From the NCBI RefSeq assembly GCF_036030735.1, contig NZ_CP107928.1, positions 8,556,001-8,620,000 of the forward strand: 64,000 nucleotides of DNA, given 5' to 3'. The translations under genes were made by a program, and so were the position numbers. Positions within the stretch are counted from its first letter, which is position 1. Each line of letters opens with the position of its first letter. The stretch comes from Streptomyces sp. NBC_00425 (GTDB lineage: Bacteria; Actinomycetota; Actinomycetes; Streptomycetales; Streptomycetaceae). Below the pieces are notes generated by a model. The model was not told the origin of the DNA, ran no database searches, and saw nothing but the letters and a program-made list of their open reading frames with translations. Below are positions 7,763 to 17,105 of this stretch, in pieces.

Positions 7763-8887
7763 GTGACCGCCTCCCCGCCCCTCAGGACCGGTGCCACCCT
7801 CGACGTCGACCACAGCGACGCCGCCTACCGCGACTGGCTGAAAGAAGCCGTCCGCAAGGTCCAGGCGGACGCCAACCGCTCGGCCGACACCCATCTGCTG
7901 CGCTTCCCGCTCCCGGAGGCGTGGGGCATCGACCTGTACCTCAAGGACGAGTCGACCCACCCCACCGGCAGCCTGAAGCACCGGCTCGCCCGCTCGCTCT
8001 TCCTCTACGGCCTGTGCAACGGCTGGATCAGGCCGGACCGCCCGGTGATCGAGGCGTCCAGCGGCTCGACGGCGGTGTCCGAGGCGTACTTCGCCAAGCT
8101 GATCGGCGTGCCCTTCATCGCCGTCATGCCGCGTACGACGAGCGCCGAGAAGATCCGACTGATCGAGTTCCACGGCGGCCGATGTCACTTCGTCGACGAC
8201 TCGCGCACGATGTACGAGGAGTCGGCACGTCTCGCGAGGGACCTCGAGGGCCATTACATGGACCAGTTCACCTACGCGGAGCGGGCCACGGACTGGCGCG
8301 GGAACAACAACATCGCCGAATCCATCTTCCGGCAACTGGAACTGGAGCGGTTCCCGGAGCCCGCCTGGATCGTCGCCACGGCCGGCACCGGCGGCACCTC
8401 CGCGACCCTCGCGCGTTTCGTCCACTACACCCAGCGCGACACCCGCATCTGCGTCGCCGACCCGGAGAACTCGTGCTTCTTCGAGGGCTGGACGAGCGGC
8501 GATCCGGACGTCACCTGCGACTGCGGTTCACGCATCGAGGGCATCGGCCGGCCCCGGATGGAGCCCAGCTTCGTCGCCGGCGCCGTCGACCGCATGATGA
8601 AGGTCCCGGACGCCGCCAGCGTCGCCGGGGTGCGCGCCCTGGAACGGGCCATCGGCCGCAAGGCGGGCGGCTCGACGGGCACCGGGCTGTGGAGCGCGCT
8701 CAAGATCGTCGCCGAGATGGTGGCCGACGGCCGCCGCGGCAGCGTCGTCACCCTGCTGTGCGACCCGGGCGACCGCTACCTGGACAAGTACTACTCCGAC
8801 GACTGGCTCGCCGAGCAGGGACTGGACATCGCCCCCTACACCGCGGCGATCGAGACGCTGCTGGCCACCGGAGTGTGGCAGGGCTGA
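7763..8887 (+). CDS. PLP-dependent cysteine synthase-family enzyme, Cds1-like cysteine desulfhydrase
   Basis: This 374-residue protein is a fold-type II PLP enzyme. The Schiff-base lysine is in [14 protein letters not shown], the substrate-binding loop is [15 protein letters not shown], and the glycine-rich phosphate cup is [12 protein letters not shown]. The length and the distinctive C-terminal [14 protein letters not shown] segment resemble mycobacterial Cds1 (Rv3684), which degrades L-cysteine to hydrogen sulfide, ammonia and pyruvate, more than the ~310-residue CysK synthases. The activity is inferred from that likeness. It stands alone between a hypothetical gene and a convergent SRPBCC gene. 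Confidence 0.82.
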   Translation: MTASPPLRTGATLDVDHSDAAYRDWLKEAVRKVQADANRSADTHLLRFPLPEAWGIDLYLKDESTHPTGSLKHRLARSLFLYGLCNGWIRPDRPVIEASSGSTAVSEAYFAKLIGVPFIAVMPRTTSAEKIRLIEFHGGRCHFVDDSRTMYEESARLARDLEGHYMDQFTYAERATDWRGNNNIAESIFRQLELERFPEPAWIVATAGTGGTSATLARFVHYTQRDTRICVADPENSCFFEGWTSGDPDVTCDCGSRIEGIGRPRMEPSFVAGAVDRMMKVPDAASVAGVRALERAIGRKAGGSTGTGLWSALKIVAEMVADGRRGSVVTLLCDPGDRYLDKYYSDDWLAEQGLDIAPYTAAIETLLATGVWQG

Positions 8888-8918
8888 ACCGGAGCACTCC
8901 AGCTCCCACCGGCGGCGC

Positions 8919-9389
8919 TCAGCCGGAGAGCCGTCGGTCCAGCCGCTTCACGGCCCCGCGGAAGGACTGCCCGAGCCCCGGCCGGGCCAGCCGCAGCACC
9001 GTGCGGAAGGCCCCGCTCCCGTCCGCGGCGAACGTCCACTGCACGCGCGTCCCCGCCCCGGCCGCCGCCAGCCGCCATTCCTCGACCAGTGCCCCGACGC
9101 CCGGAGCGTTGGTGGTGTCGACGCGGTAGGCGTACACCTCCGGCTCCTCGGCCGCGAGGACCGTCTCACGAAAACGCGTGCCGCCCCGCAGGCGCACCTC
9201 GCGCGCCGCCCCACCCTCCAGCGGCTCCGCGGACGTCACGGCCGGAAACCACCGCGCCCACCCGGGCACGTCCTCTGCGAGCGCGCGGAAGACCCGCTCG
9301 GGGGGCGCGGACATGTCCGTCGCGAAGACCAGCCGCACGGGAGCGGTCCGGACGAAGTCGAGCCCTTCGGGACGCAACCGGCGAGGCAT
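8919..9389 (-). CDS. SRPBCC (START/Bet v1-like) family protein
   Basis: This 156-residue protein has the polyketide cyclase/Bet v1-like pattern: VRLVFATDMSAPPERVFRALAEDVPGWARWFP near the N-terminus, a run of beta strands, and a C-terminal helix. The fold is a hydrophobic-cavity binder; the ligand is unknown. The ATG at 9389 is used because GAGGAGG precedes it at 8 nt. A TAGGGT element lies upstream near 9429. Confidence 0.82.
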   Translation of the reverse strand: MPRRLRPEGLDFVRTAPVRLVFATDMSAPPERVFRALAEDVPGWARWFPAVTSAEPLEGGAAREVRLRGGTRFRETVLAAEEPEVYAYRVDTTNAPGVGALVEEWRLAAAGAGTRVQWTFAADGSGAFRTVLRLARPGLGQSFRGAVKRLDRRLSG

Positions 9390-9444
9390 ACGCGCGACCT
9401 CCTCATGGCGGGGAGACGGGTGCGCCACCCTAGCCGCAGCCCTC

Positions 9445-10275
9445 TCAGATGTCTGCACCCTCGTCGGGCTCGCCCGCGACCGTCAGCCGGCGCAGGTGCT
9501 CGGAGATCTCCGCGCGCGCCGCCCCCGGCAGACCGGCGTCCGTCACGAGCGTGTCGACCTGATCCAGTGCGGCGAACGAACTCAGCCCCACCACACCCCA
9601 CTTGGTGTGGTCGGCGACCACCACCACCCGGCGCGCCGACTGCACCAGCCGCCGATTGGTCTCGGCCTCCGCGAGGTTCGGCGTCGACAGCCCGGCCTCG
9701 GCCGATATGCCGTGCACGCCGAGGAACAGCACGTCGAAGTGGAGTGCCGCGATGGCCTGGTCGGCGACCGGTCCCACCAGTGAGTCCGACGGTGTGCGCA
9801 CCCCGCCGGTCAGCACGACCGTGGCCGCGCCCTGCCGGGGGCCCGCGGTGCGCTGCGCCACGTGGAAGACGTCCGCGACGCGCACCGAGTTCGTCACCAC
9901 GGTCAGGTCCGGCACGTCCACCAGGTGATGGGCCAGCGCGTAGGTCGTCGTACCGCCCGACAACGCGATCGCGCTGCCCGGGGCCACCATTTCCGCCGCG
10001 GCCTTGGCGATGTCCTCCTTGGCGGTCAGCTCCAGACCCGACTTCGCCTCGAAGCCCGGCTCGTGGGTGCTCGCCTCGACGACCGGCACCGCGCCGCCGT
10101 GCACCTTCTCCAGCACGCCCTGCCGGGCCAGCGCGTCCAGATCACGCCGCACCGTCATGTCCGACACGCCGAGCTTGCGGGTGAGCTCGTTGACGCGGAC
10201 GCCGCCGCGGCGTCGCACCTCGTCCAGGATCAGGGAGCGCCGCTGCTCCGCGAGGAGGTTCTGATTCTCACTCAC
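9445..10275 (-). CDS. DeoR/GlpR-family transcriptional regulator
   Basis: This 276-residue protein has the DeoR helix-turn-helix (RVNELTRKLGVSDMTVRRDLDALARQGVLEKVHGGA, about residues 25-60). The C-terminal DeoRC sensor domain has the phosphosugar-binding loops ALSGGTTTYALAHHL, VVTNS and FLGVHGISAEAGL. Such proteins repress sugar or polyol catabolic genes until a sugar phosphate binds. The GTG at 10275 follows GGAG at a normal spacing, unlike an upstream TTG. No sugar operon is next to it, so the regulon is unknown. Confidence 0.88.
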   Translation of the reverse strand: MSENQNLLAEQRRSLILDEVRRRGGVRVNELTRKLGVSDMTVRRDLDALARQGVLEKVHGGAVPVVEASTHEPGFEAKSGLELTAKEDIAKAAAEMVAPGSAIALSGGTTTYALAHHLVDVPDLTVVTNSVRVADVFHVAQRTAGPRQGAATVVLTGGVRTPSDSLVGPVADQAIAALHFDVLFLGVHGISAEAGLSTPNLAEAETNRRLVQSARRVVVVADHTKWGVVGLSSFAALDQVDTLVTDAGLPGAARAEISEHLRRLTVAGEPDEGADI

Positions 10276-10536
10276 GTACGCTCCGGTCCTTTCCCTCAAG
10301 CCGTCCGACGGGCCCGCTCACCTGCGGCGACGAGGAGATTCGCCCCCGACGCCGGTGTGCGGGCGTCCCATCCTCGCACGGCGGGGTCACAGCTGTACCA
10401 CCACCCCGACGCGTGCATGCCAGTTCGGTGGGGCGCGTGTCCGTCGCACACCACGAGGAGATTCCGTGACCGGAGGTGTATCACGCGTCCGAAGTGGCGA
10501 TCCTTATGCCCGCACGGACACATCCGAAGGCGTGTC
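10276..10536. other. Divergent intergenic region, no gene seen
   Basis: The 261-nt gap separates the deoR-like gene from the plus-strand membrane-protein gene. No clear promoter consensus or operator was recognised. Confidence 0.5.
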
Positions 10537-12873
10537 ATGGGGGAAGTGCGCATCGTGAAACCTGCCTCTTCGGGCGGAGCCGCCCTGGAACTCCTGGTCC
10601 ACGGCGTGGGCGGGGCCACGCCCGAGAAGATGCTGAACGATCCGCGCACCGTGCGGATCACCGGCGACGGGACGGCGGCCGTCTACCGGCGCGCCGACGA
10701 CGTCGCCGCCGACACCGGACCCGGCGTCGACCGCGGCCGCGGCGTACCGGTCCCCGAGGCGTACGTGTGGTCCAACCTCACGTCCGGCAACGGCACCCGC
10801 GCCCTGTGGCTGCTGCTGTTGCCGTTCATGGTCGTCAACCTCGCCCACTGGATGCGCCCCGCCGCACGGGAGCGCACGCGCGCGGTGCGGCTGTACGGCC
10901 TGCTGGTGCGGCTCGCGGCGCTGAGCCTGACGGTGCTGCTGGTGGCCGCGGCCTGCGAGGTCGCCCTCGACCTGACGGCCTGGCAGTGCGCGGGCACGAC
11001 CGCCTGCGCCGAACGCCACACCTGGCTGGGCTTCCTGTCGCCGACCGTCTCGGACGGCGGCTGGTGGAGCCTGCCGGGCCGCCGTCTCGCCCTCGCCGCC
11101 CTGCTGCCCACCGCGCTCACCGCGCTCCTGTGGTACCTCTCCCACCGCACCTGGCGGGCGTACGAGTCCCAGGAACCCCTGGACCGCGCGCCCGAGCCCG
11201 AGACCGGCCCCGCGCACACCGCGCTCGGCCGGCCCGGCTTCTGGTACGGACGACGCCTGGTCGCCCGGCTCCGCGCCGCGCACACCGCGGCCGGCCTGCT
11301 GACGGTCGCCGCAGCGGTGGGCACGGCGGCCGTGCGCGAGGACCGCAGGCCCGGCGGCCCCGCCCATCTCGACCTGCTGGGCCGCGCCCTGGAGGCGTCC
11401 CTGGCCGTGGGCGCGGTGGCCACGGTGTGGGTGGTGTGCCGCCGGGGCCGCAGCGAGCGCCGACTCGACCGGCGCGTCGATGCGCACCTCGTACGCGCGC
11501 TGCCGTCGGCCGCCCTCGTGCTGCTCGCCCTCACCCTCGTGTACGCCGGATGGGACCGCCCGGGCTGGAGTTCCGAGGGCCGGCTGCCGGGCGACGCGAC
11601 CTTCGGCGCACTGGCCCTCGCCCAGGGCGCCCTGGTGATCGCCCTCGCCGTCGTCGCCCGCGGCCTGCACCACTGTCCGCGAAGGCGCGGGCCCGGCGCG
11701 CCGACGGAGCGCTGCGCGCTGCACGGCCTCGGCGGTCCCGCCGTCGCGATGCTGGCCTGCGCGCTGGGCGGCGTCATGTCCGGCGGGGTGTCGCAGCGGG
11801 TGTCGGACTGGCTCGACGGCGCCGGGACCTCCCTCGACGGCCCGCCGGTGCTGCTGACCTGGCAGGCGGCCGTCATCCCGGTGCTGCTCGCGGTGGTGCT
11901 GGCGCTGTGCGCGCTGCTCGCCCGGCGCACCCTGCTGCTGATCCGGGCCGAGGAGAAGGAGGTGCTCCGGACGTACGGGGTGCGCCCGGGCGACGCGGCG
12001 CGCACCCGGCTCATCGCCCGGGCCCGTGCGACGGCCGCCCTCACCGACCGCGGCCCGCTCCTCGTCGCCGTCGTCGCCACCGCGACCCTGCTCCTCGGCG
12101 CGGGCGCGCTCGTCGGCGCCTTCGGCACCGGACGGACCCCGGCCCGCGCCGCGCAGACGGCTCAGCCCTTCGTGCAGGGCGCCGCCCAGACCGCCCAGGC
12201 GGTGGGCTCCTGGCTGATCGGACTCGGCTTCCTCCTCTTCGTGACCTGGGGCCGGCGCGCCTACAAGGACGTCTCCGCGCGGCGCACGATCGGCATCCTC
12301 TGGGACGTCGGCACGTTCTGGCCGCGCGCCGCGCACCCCTTCGCCCCGCCCTGCTACGCGGAGCGCGCGGTGCCCGACCTGACCTGGCGCATGGCCACCT
12401 GGACGCGTGCCACGGGCGGACGGCTGGTCATCTCCGGCCACTCCCAGGGCAGCGTCCTCGCGGCCGCGGCGGCCTGGCAGCTGAAACCCTCCGACCGCGC
12501 CCGCGTCGCCCTGCTCACCTACGGCTCCCCGATCGAGCGCCTCTACGGCCGCTGGTTTCCCGCCCACTTCGGACCGGCCGCGCTGGCCGCCCTGCACGAG
12601 GACATCGACTGCTGGCGCAACCTGTACCGGCGGACCGATCCCATCGGCGGGCCCGTGCGGCTGTCCGGCGACGGCTGCGGCCCCCGGGTGGACCGTGAGC
12701 CGCTCGCCGACCCCCTGGCGTACGGCCGCAGCGAGGACCATCCGCTGCCCACGCCCGTCCTCGGGCATTCCGACTACCAGGCCGACCCGGCGTTCGCCGA
12801 GGAGCGCGAACTGCTGCTGGGGCGGCTGCGGCCCGGGACGCCCGCCGGCGAGGTGCCGGTACAGCGGTCGTGA
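10537..12873 (+). CDS. Large integral membrane protein with alpha/beta-hydrolase (lipase-type) motifs
   Basis: This 778-residue protein begins with a soluble strand and an oxyanion-type turn (LLVHGVGG, residues 19-26). About eleven hydrophobic segments follow, spread through residues ~85-590, and then a C-terminal soluble region with the nucleophile elbow GHSQGS (Ser636) after LVISG. The C-terminal part continues like a lipase_3/PGAP1-type hydrolase (LLTYGSPIERLYGRWFP). The two halves of one hydrolase domain appear split around a membrane domain, an unusual layout. The substrate is unknown; an envelope lipid or acyl chain is possible. GAAGG precedes the ATG. Its stop lies 4 nt from the end of the convergent AAA gene. 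Confidence 0.7.
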   Translation: MGEVRIVKPASSGGAALELLVHGVGGATPEKMLNDPRTVRITGDGTAAVYRRADDVAADTGPGVDRGRGVPVPEAYVWSNLTSGNGTRALWLLLLPFMVVNLAHWMRPAARERTRAVRLYGLLVRLAALSLTVLLVAAACEVALDLTAWQCAGTTACAERHTWLGFLSPTVSDGGWWSLPGRRLALAALLPTALTALLWYLSHRTWRAYESQEPLDRAPEPETGPAHTALGRPGFWYGRRLVARLRAAHTAAGLLTVAAAVGTAAVREDRRPGGPAHLDLLGRALEASLAVGAVATVWVVCRRGRSERRLDRRVDAHLVRALPSAALVLLALTLVYAGWDRPGWSSEGRLPGDATFGALALAQGALVIALAVVARGLHHCPRRRGPGAPTERCALHGLGGPAVAMLACALGGVMSGGVSQRVSDWLDGAGTSLDGPPVLLTWQAAVIPVLLAVVLALCALLARRTLLLIRAEEKEVLRTYGVRPGDAARTRLIARARATAALTDRGPLLVAVVATATLLLGAGALVGAFGTGRTPARAAQTAQPFVQGAAQTAQAVGSWLIGLGFLLFVTWGRRAYKDVSARRTIGILWDVGTFWPRAAHPFAPPCYAERAVPDLTWRMATWTRATGGRLVISGHSQGSVLAAAAAWQLKPSDRARVALLTYGSPIERLYGRWFPAHFGPAALAALHEDIDCWRNLYRRTDPIGGPVRLSGDGCGPRVDREPLADPLAYGRSEDHPLPTPVLGHSDYQADPAFAEERELLLGRLRPGTPAGEVPVQRS

Positions 12874-12877
12874 ACCG

Positions 12878-15325
12878 TCAGGGCAGTTCCGGCAGATCCT
12901 CCGCGTACAGCAGGGTGAGGTCGTCCGTGCTGGGCTCCGCCACCTGCGCGACGCGGCTCGCATGCCGCTCCACCATCGCCTCGAACGTCTGGCGGGCGGT
13001 GCGGCCGTTGCCGAAGGCGGGACCCTTCGGGAGTTCCGTGAAGTACTTCAGCAGGGCGTCCGCGGCACCCGGACCGAGCCGGTACTCGTGCTCCTCGGCC
13101 TGCTGCTGCACGATCCGCAGCAGCTCGTCCGGGCCGTAGTCGCCGAAGGTGATGGTCCGTGAGAAACGGGACGCCACACCGGGGTTGACCGACAGGAACC
13201 GCTCCATCTCCGCCGTGTAACCCGCGACGATCACGACGACGGAGTCGCGGTGGTCCTCCATCAGCTTCACCAGGGTGTCGATGGCCTCCTTGCCGAAGTC
13301 CCGGCCGGCGTCCTCCGGCGACAGCGCGTACGCCTCGTCGATGAACAGCACGCCGCCGTGCGCCCGCTGGAACGCCTCCTGGGTGCGGATCGCCGTCGAA
13401 CCGATGTGCTCGCCGACCAGGTCCACCCGGGACACCTCGACGAGATGGCCCTTCTCCAGCACGGCGAGAGCGGCGAGGATCTCGCCGTACAGGCGCGCGA
13501 CCGTCGTCTTGCCGGTGCCGGGAGAGCCGGTGAAGACCAGGTGGCGCTTGACGGACGCCGCCTTGAGCCCCGCCTGCTGACGGCGCCGGCCCACCTCGAT
13601 CATGTCGATGAGGGCCCGCACCTCGCGCTTGACGCTGTCCAGACCGACCAGGGTGTCCAACTCGCCGAGCACGTCCTGAGAGGTCCGCGCCGACGTCTGC
13701 GGATCCGGCGCGGCCGGCTGCGGTTCCGGCACGGCGACGCGCTGTTCGGGCAGCACTCCGAGCAGGCCCGGGGCCTGGACGGTCGTCTGGACGACGGTCT
13801 CCAGGGCCGTCGGGGCCCCCGGCGTGCGCACTCCCGCACTCTCGTCGCTGCTGCAGTCCTCGACCACGGGCGCGGAACCGGACGCGGATTCCGTACCGGC
13901 GTCGGCGAACTCGTAGCCGCCGCGCGCACAGCGCTCGGTCCGGCACTTGCGCAGCGTCGTGCGGCTGCCGTCTATCACGTGGAAGCCATAGCCCCCGCTG
14001 TTGGTCACCCGGCAGTTCAGGAAGCTTCCGCGACCGCCGGCCGACACGTAGAACCCGGCCTCGGCGGGGGAGTCGACCGTGCAGCGCTCGACGGTCGGGT
14101 CGGCGCCCTTGGTGACGATCACGCCCGTCTGCGTGCCGTCGATGGTGCAGTTGTCGAGGGTGCCGCCGCTGCCGTGGTCGCGGAACCAGGCGCCGGTGGC
14201 CGCGTCCCGGATCCGGCAGTCGTCGAGCTGGGCCGTCGCACCGTCGCTCACCGACACCGCGGTGTTGCGCACCTGGGAGAGGTCGCTGTCGACGACGTCC
14301 GCACGGGAGCCGCGGTCGAGGACGAACAGCGCGTCCGGCACGTCGTGCACCCGGCAGGAGTCCAGCACCGCGGTGGCGCCGTCGCTGACCCAGACGGCCG
14401 GGTAGTCGCCGGTGCTGTCGAAGATCTCGCACTGGTTGGCGTCCACGCGCGTGCCAGGGTCCCAGACCGACAGCCCGTTGCGCCCGAACTGACGCACCGT
14501 CGTGCGGGTCAGCGTCAGGACGGAACGGGAGCGCAGGTCGACCGCGTTCTCCGGGATGTCGTGGATGCGGCAGTCGGCCAGGGTGAGCACGGCGTCGGTG
14601 TCGAGGGTGACGCCGTCGGCGGTGGTGCGGTGCACATCGCAGTCGGTGAGATGGGCCGTGGCCCGCGCGCTGACCTGGACGCCGCTGCCCCTGACCTCGT
14701 ACACCTCGCAGCCCACGGCCTCGAGCGCGGTGTGGTCGCCGGTCGCGCTCAGTCCCGCGCCCGCGGTGTGGTGCACACGGCAGCGCTCGAGCCGGGGACG
14801 CGCGCCGCCGCGGACCGCGACGCCGGCCTGGCCGGCCGCGAGGACCTCACACTCCTCGAACACGCCTCCGCCGCCGTCGACCACGGCGATGCCGATGCCC
14901 GCCGGGTTGTCGACGGTGCACCGCCGCACCGTGGGGCGGGCGCTGCCGCGCACCTCGATGCCCGCCGCGGACCGGGTGACGATCCGCAGGTCCAGCAGCT
15001 CCGGCGTGCCCTCCTCGACCAGCACCGCGGGCGCGGCCGCGTCCTGGCCCTCCACGTGCAGGTCCTGCACCACGGCCGAGGCCCGGACCGTCAGCGGCAC
15101 CCCGTCCACCGGAGCCAGCCGCACGGAGCCGGGGGAGCCCTCGGGACCGCGCAGGGTCACCGACCGCTCCACGACCAGGTTCTCCCGGTACGTACCGGGA
15201 GCGATGGTGAGGACGTCGCCCTCCGCCGCGGCCTCCAGGGCTGCGGCGAGCGATGCGTACTCACCCGTGCGGCGCCGCCACCGCGATGTGCCGGTGTGCG
15301 TCACCTGGACCGTGCCCTGTGCCAT
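12878..15325 (-). CDS. Right-handed beta-helix protein fused to a CbxX/EccA-type AAA+ ATPase
   Basis: In this 815-residue protein, residues ~15-480 form a parallel beta-helix of about 20 repeats. It starts with a NosD/pectate-lyase-like cap (LTIAPGTYRENLVVERSVTLRG), and the coils carry recurring C-x-V/I and DGATA turns. A proline/alanine linker joins it to a C-terminal AAA+ module (~550-815) with Walker A GSPGTGKTT (Lys606), Walker B GVLFIDEAYAL, sensor 1 VVIVAGY and an arginine finger region ASRFSRT, matching the CbxX/CfqX and EccA (type VII secretion) ATPases. A beta-helix sensor or scaffold that recruits a remodelling ATPase is inferred. It has no signal peptide, so it should be cytosolic. 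No ESX genes are adjacent. Confidence 0.85.
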   Translation of the reverse strand: MAQGTVQVTHTGTSRWRRRTGEYASLAAALEAAAEGDVLTIAPGTYRENLVVERSVTLRGPEGSPGSVRLAPVDGVPLTVRASAVVQDLHVEGQDAAAPAVLVEEGTPELLDLRIVTRSAAGIEVRGSARPTVRRCTVDNPAGIGIAVVDGGGGVFEECEVLAAGQAGVAVRGGARPRLERCRVHHTAGAGLSATGDHTALEAVGCEVYEVRGSGVQVSARATAHLTDCDVHRTTADGVTLDTDAVLTLADCRIHDIPENAVDLRSRSVLTLTRTTVRQFGRNGLSVWDPGTRVDANQCEIFDSTGDYPAVWVSDGATAVLDSCRVHDVPDALFVLDRGSRADVVDSDLSQVRNTAVSVSDGATAQLDDCRIRDAATGAWFRDHGSGGTLDNCTIDGTQTGVIVTKGADPTVERCTVDSPAEAGFYVSAGGRGSFLNCRVTNSGGYGFHVIDGSRTTLRKCRTERCARGGYEFADAGTESASGSAPVVEDCSSDESAGVRTPGAPTALETVVQTTVQAPGLLGVLPEQRVAVPEPQPAAPDPQTSARTSQDVLGELDTLVGLDSVKREVRALIDMIEVGRRRQQAGLKAASVKRHLVFTGSPGTGKTTVARLYGEILAALAVLEKGHLVEVSRVDLVGEHIGSTAIRTQEAFQRAHGGVLFIDEAYALSPEDAGRDFGKEAIDTLVKLMEDHRDSVVVIVAGYTAEMERFLSVNPGVASRFSRTITFGDYGPDELLRIVQQQAEEHEYRLGPGAADALLKYFTELPKGPAFGNGRTARQTFEAMVERHASRVAQVAEPSTDDLTLLYAEDLPELP

Positions 15326-15432
15326 GGCGTTGCTGTGCCCCCACCTCGTGGTACGCGGGTTGATGCCGAAAGCTTCGGCCGGACCACCGTAGCGTGCGCG
15401 CGGGCAGTGGGTTGACCAGAGGCGAAAGGCCG

Positions 15433-16038
15433 TCAGCTGCCGGCGCCGGTGCGCCCCCAGTCCGGGCCCGCGCGCTCCCAGGCCCGGTCCCAACGGGCGT
15501 GCCGGCGGCGGACCATGCGCCAGACGACCAGCCGTCGGCTGCCCTCCACGGCGCCCGCGGTGAACAGGGCCGCGCCGAAGCCGGCGAGCACGGCGTGCGT
15601 CGTGGCGGTGGCGGAGTCCAGGGGACGGGCCACGAGGCGGCCGTGTCCGTCCGTCCATATCGCGAAGCGGTCGCCGGGGTGCGGGGTTCGGAGACCCGCG
15701 AGGACCGTGCCGTGCTGTGCGGCGCCGTCCGGCGCGGTCCAGTCGGCGACGACCCGGGTCCGCGTCTCCCGGCCGGTGGTCGTCTCCGGATCCACGTCCA
15801 GCGGTGAACCGGTCGCCCTGCGCACCACGGTGGCCGTGACCTCGTGGCGCGACGCGTGCTGCGCACGGACCGACTGTTGCAGAGCGTCCTGTGCCAGGGC
15901 GCCGACGACGGAGCCCGCCACGGGCGCGACGAGGAGGATCAGGAGCAGCGCCGACAGGGCCACCCACGCCTCCACCAGATCCGTTCCGCGGCACAGCGGG
16001 TTGTGCCGCCATCGCCAGATTCCGCCGATCGCTCGCAT
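15433..16038 (-). CDS. Rv1733c-family membrane protein
   Basis: This 201-residue protein starts MRAIGGIWRWRHNPLCRGTDLVEAW, the typical opening of the actinobacterial Rv1733c family. It has two transmembrane helices (about residues 25-50 and 150-175) flanking an extracytoplasmic region with ATVVRRATG and VADWTAPDGAAQHGTVLAG. Rv1733c is known as a dormancy-regulon antigen in Mycobacterium; its molecular role is unknown. The ATG at 16038 follows GGAAGGGGG. It is read in the same direction as the AAA gene, 107 nt upstream of it. Confidence 0.8.
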   Translation of the reverse strand: MRAIGGIWRWRHNPLCRGTDLVEAWVALSALLLILLVAPVAGSVVGALAQDALQQSVRAQHASRHEVTATVVRRATGSPLDVDPETTTGRETRTRVVADWTAPDGAAQHGTVLAGLRTPHPGDRFAIWTDGHGRLVARPLDSATATTHAVLAGFGAALFTAGAVEGSRRLVVWRMVRRRHARWDRAWERAGPDWGRTGAGS

Positions 16039-16240
16039 CGACCGCACCCCCTTCCCGCTCCGAGACAACCCCCCGTCGGAGCCGTTCGCACGCGCGTCCC
16101 GTGAAAGAGAGAGCGAAATCACCAGGGCCGAGGAGCCCTCATGAACCGCTCACGCCCTTCCAACGCCCCGGAGCCGGGCAGGGGTTCCCGCCGGTCGTCC
16201 CGGCCGTGACCGGGGGGAGCGGGCCGGACCACTACGGACC

Positions 16241-17065
16241 TCAGCCGGTGACGCGCACCGGATCGCCGATCCTGATCGTGCCGCGGGACAGGGGCACCAG
16301 GTTCTGGCCGAAGACCAGCGCGCTGCCGATGCGCCGGTGTCGTCCGAGGGCGTGCAGCGGCTCCTTGCCGCGCGCCGCGGTGTCCTGGTCGGTGGTGGTG
16401 ACCACGCACCGTCCGCACGGTTTGGCGACCCGGAACTCCACCTCGCCGACCGCCAGACGTGACCAGCCGTCCTCGGACCACGCCTCGGTGCCCGACACGA
16501 CCAGGTTCGGCCGGAAACGGTTCATCGGCAACGGCCCCTCGGCGGCGTGCTCGCCGTTCGCGACGAGTGAGTTGAGGGCGTCGAGGGACGCGGTGGTGGT
16601 GACCAGCAGCGGATATCCGTCGGCGAACGCGACGGTCTCGCCGGGCAGCGCGTACGCCGGGTCGACGGGCCTGCGGGTGGCGGGATCGTCCATGTGCACC
16701 AGCCGTACGTCCGCGTCGAGGTAGGCACTGCACCAGGCGTGCGCGGCGGTGTCGGCGAGGACCCCCTCCACCTTGTCGCGGAAGATCTCCATCGACACCG
16801 TGGCCGCGGGATCGGGCACGGGGACCGTCAGCGATGGCCGACCGGGCGCGGACAGACGCACGCCGCCGCCGGGCATGAGCTCGGCGGCGGCCAGTGCGAG
16901 GCGCGGCTGCTGGCGTTGGGTGACGACCTTTCCCCCGTCGTCGATCAGTGCCCAGCGCCGGTCCCCGGCAAGGCCCCAGGGCTCCACGACGGCCTCACGG
17001 GGCGCCTGGCCCCGCAACGCCTTGACCGGGTGGACGTGGATCGACAGCAGTTCCGCGAGAGGCAT
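16241..17065 (-). CDS. MOSC-domain protein with N-terminal beta barrel
   Basis: This 274-residue protein has the MOSC N-terminal beta-barrel domain (LLSIHVHPVKALRGQ, GLAGDRRWALID) and the C-terminal MOSC domain with the conserved cysteine in AKPCGRCVVTTTDQDT, the position that ligates molybdenum in mARC and YcbX. YcbX/mARC enzymes reduce N-hydroxylated compounds using a molybdenum cofactor and a separate electron donor; no 2Fe-2S domain is fused here. The substrate is unknown. The sequence CAAAAT lies 6 nt upstream of the ATG and may be a weak -10 element. Confidence 0.88.
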   Translation of the reverse strand: MPLAELLSIHVHPVKALRGQAPREAVVEPWGLAGDRRWALIDDGGKVVTQRQQPRLALAAAELMPGGGVRLSAPGRPSLTVPVPDPAATVSMEIFRDKVEGVLADTAAHAWCSAYLDADVRLVHMDDPATRRPVDPAYALPGETVAFADGYPLLVTTTASLDALNSLVANGEHAAEGPLPMNRFRPNLVVSGTEAWSEDGWSRLAVGEVEFRVAKPCGRCVVTTTDQDTAARGKEPLHALGRHRRIGSALVFGQNLVPLSRGTIRIGDPVRVTG

Positions 17066-17105
17066 GGGGCCATTTTGCCAGGTGGCGCCGGTGACCCCGA
17101 TCGGC

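Noticed and set aside
9862..10536. N-terminal extension of the membrane hydrolase-like frame through the deoR-like gene
   Set aside because: The extension is antisense to a well-supported regulator; the ATG at 10537 has its own ribosome-binding site.
10504..12963. 819-codon minus-strand frame opposite the membrane hydrolase-like gene
   Set aside because: Low-complexity Gly/Gln/Arg translation with no domain; the plus strand encodes membrane helices and a nucleophile elbow.
12878..15325. AAA protein considered as an EccA of a type VII secretion locus
   Set aside because: The AAA module is related, but no eccB, eccC, eccD, mycosin or WXG100 gene is nearby and the N-terminus is a beta-helix, not TPR repeats.
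13250..15415. 721-codon plus-strand frame opposite the beta-helix/AAA gene
   Set aside because: Antisense shadow of the repeated beta-helix; translation is His/Val/Gly-rich without recognisable motifs.
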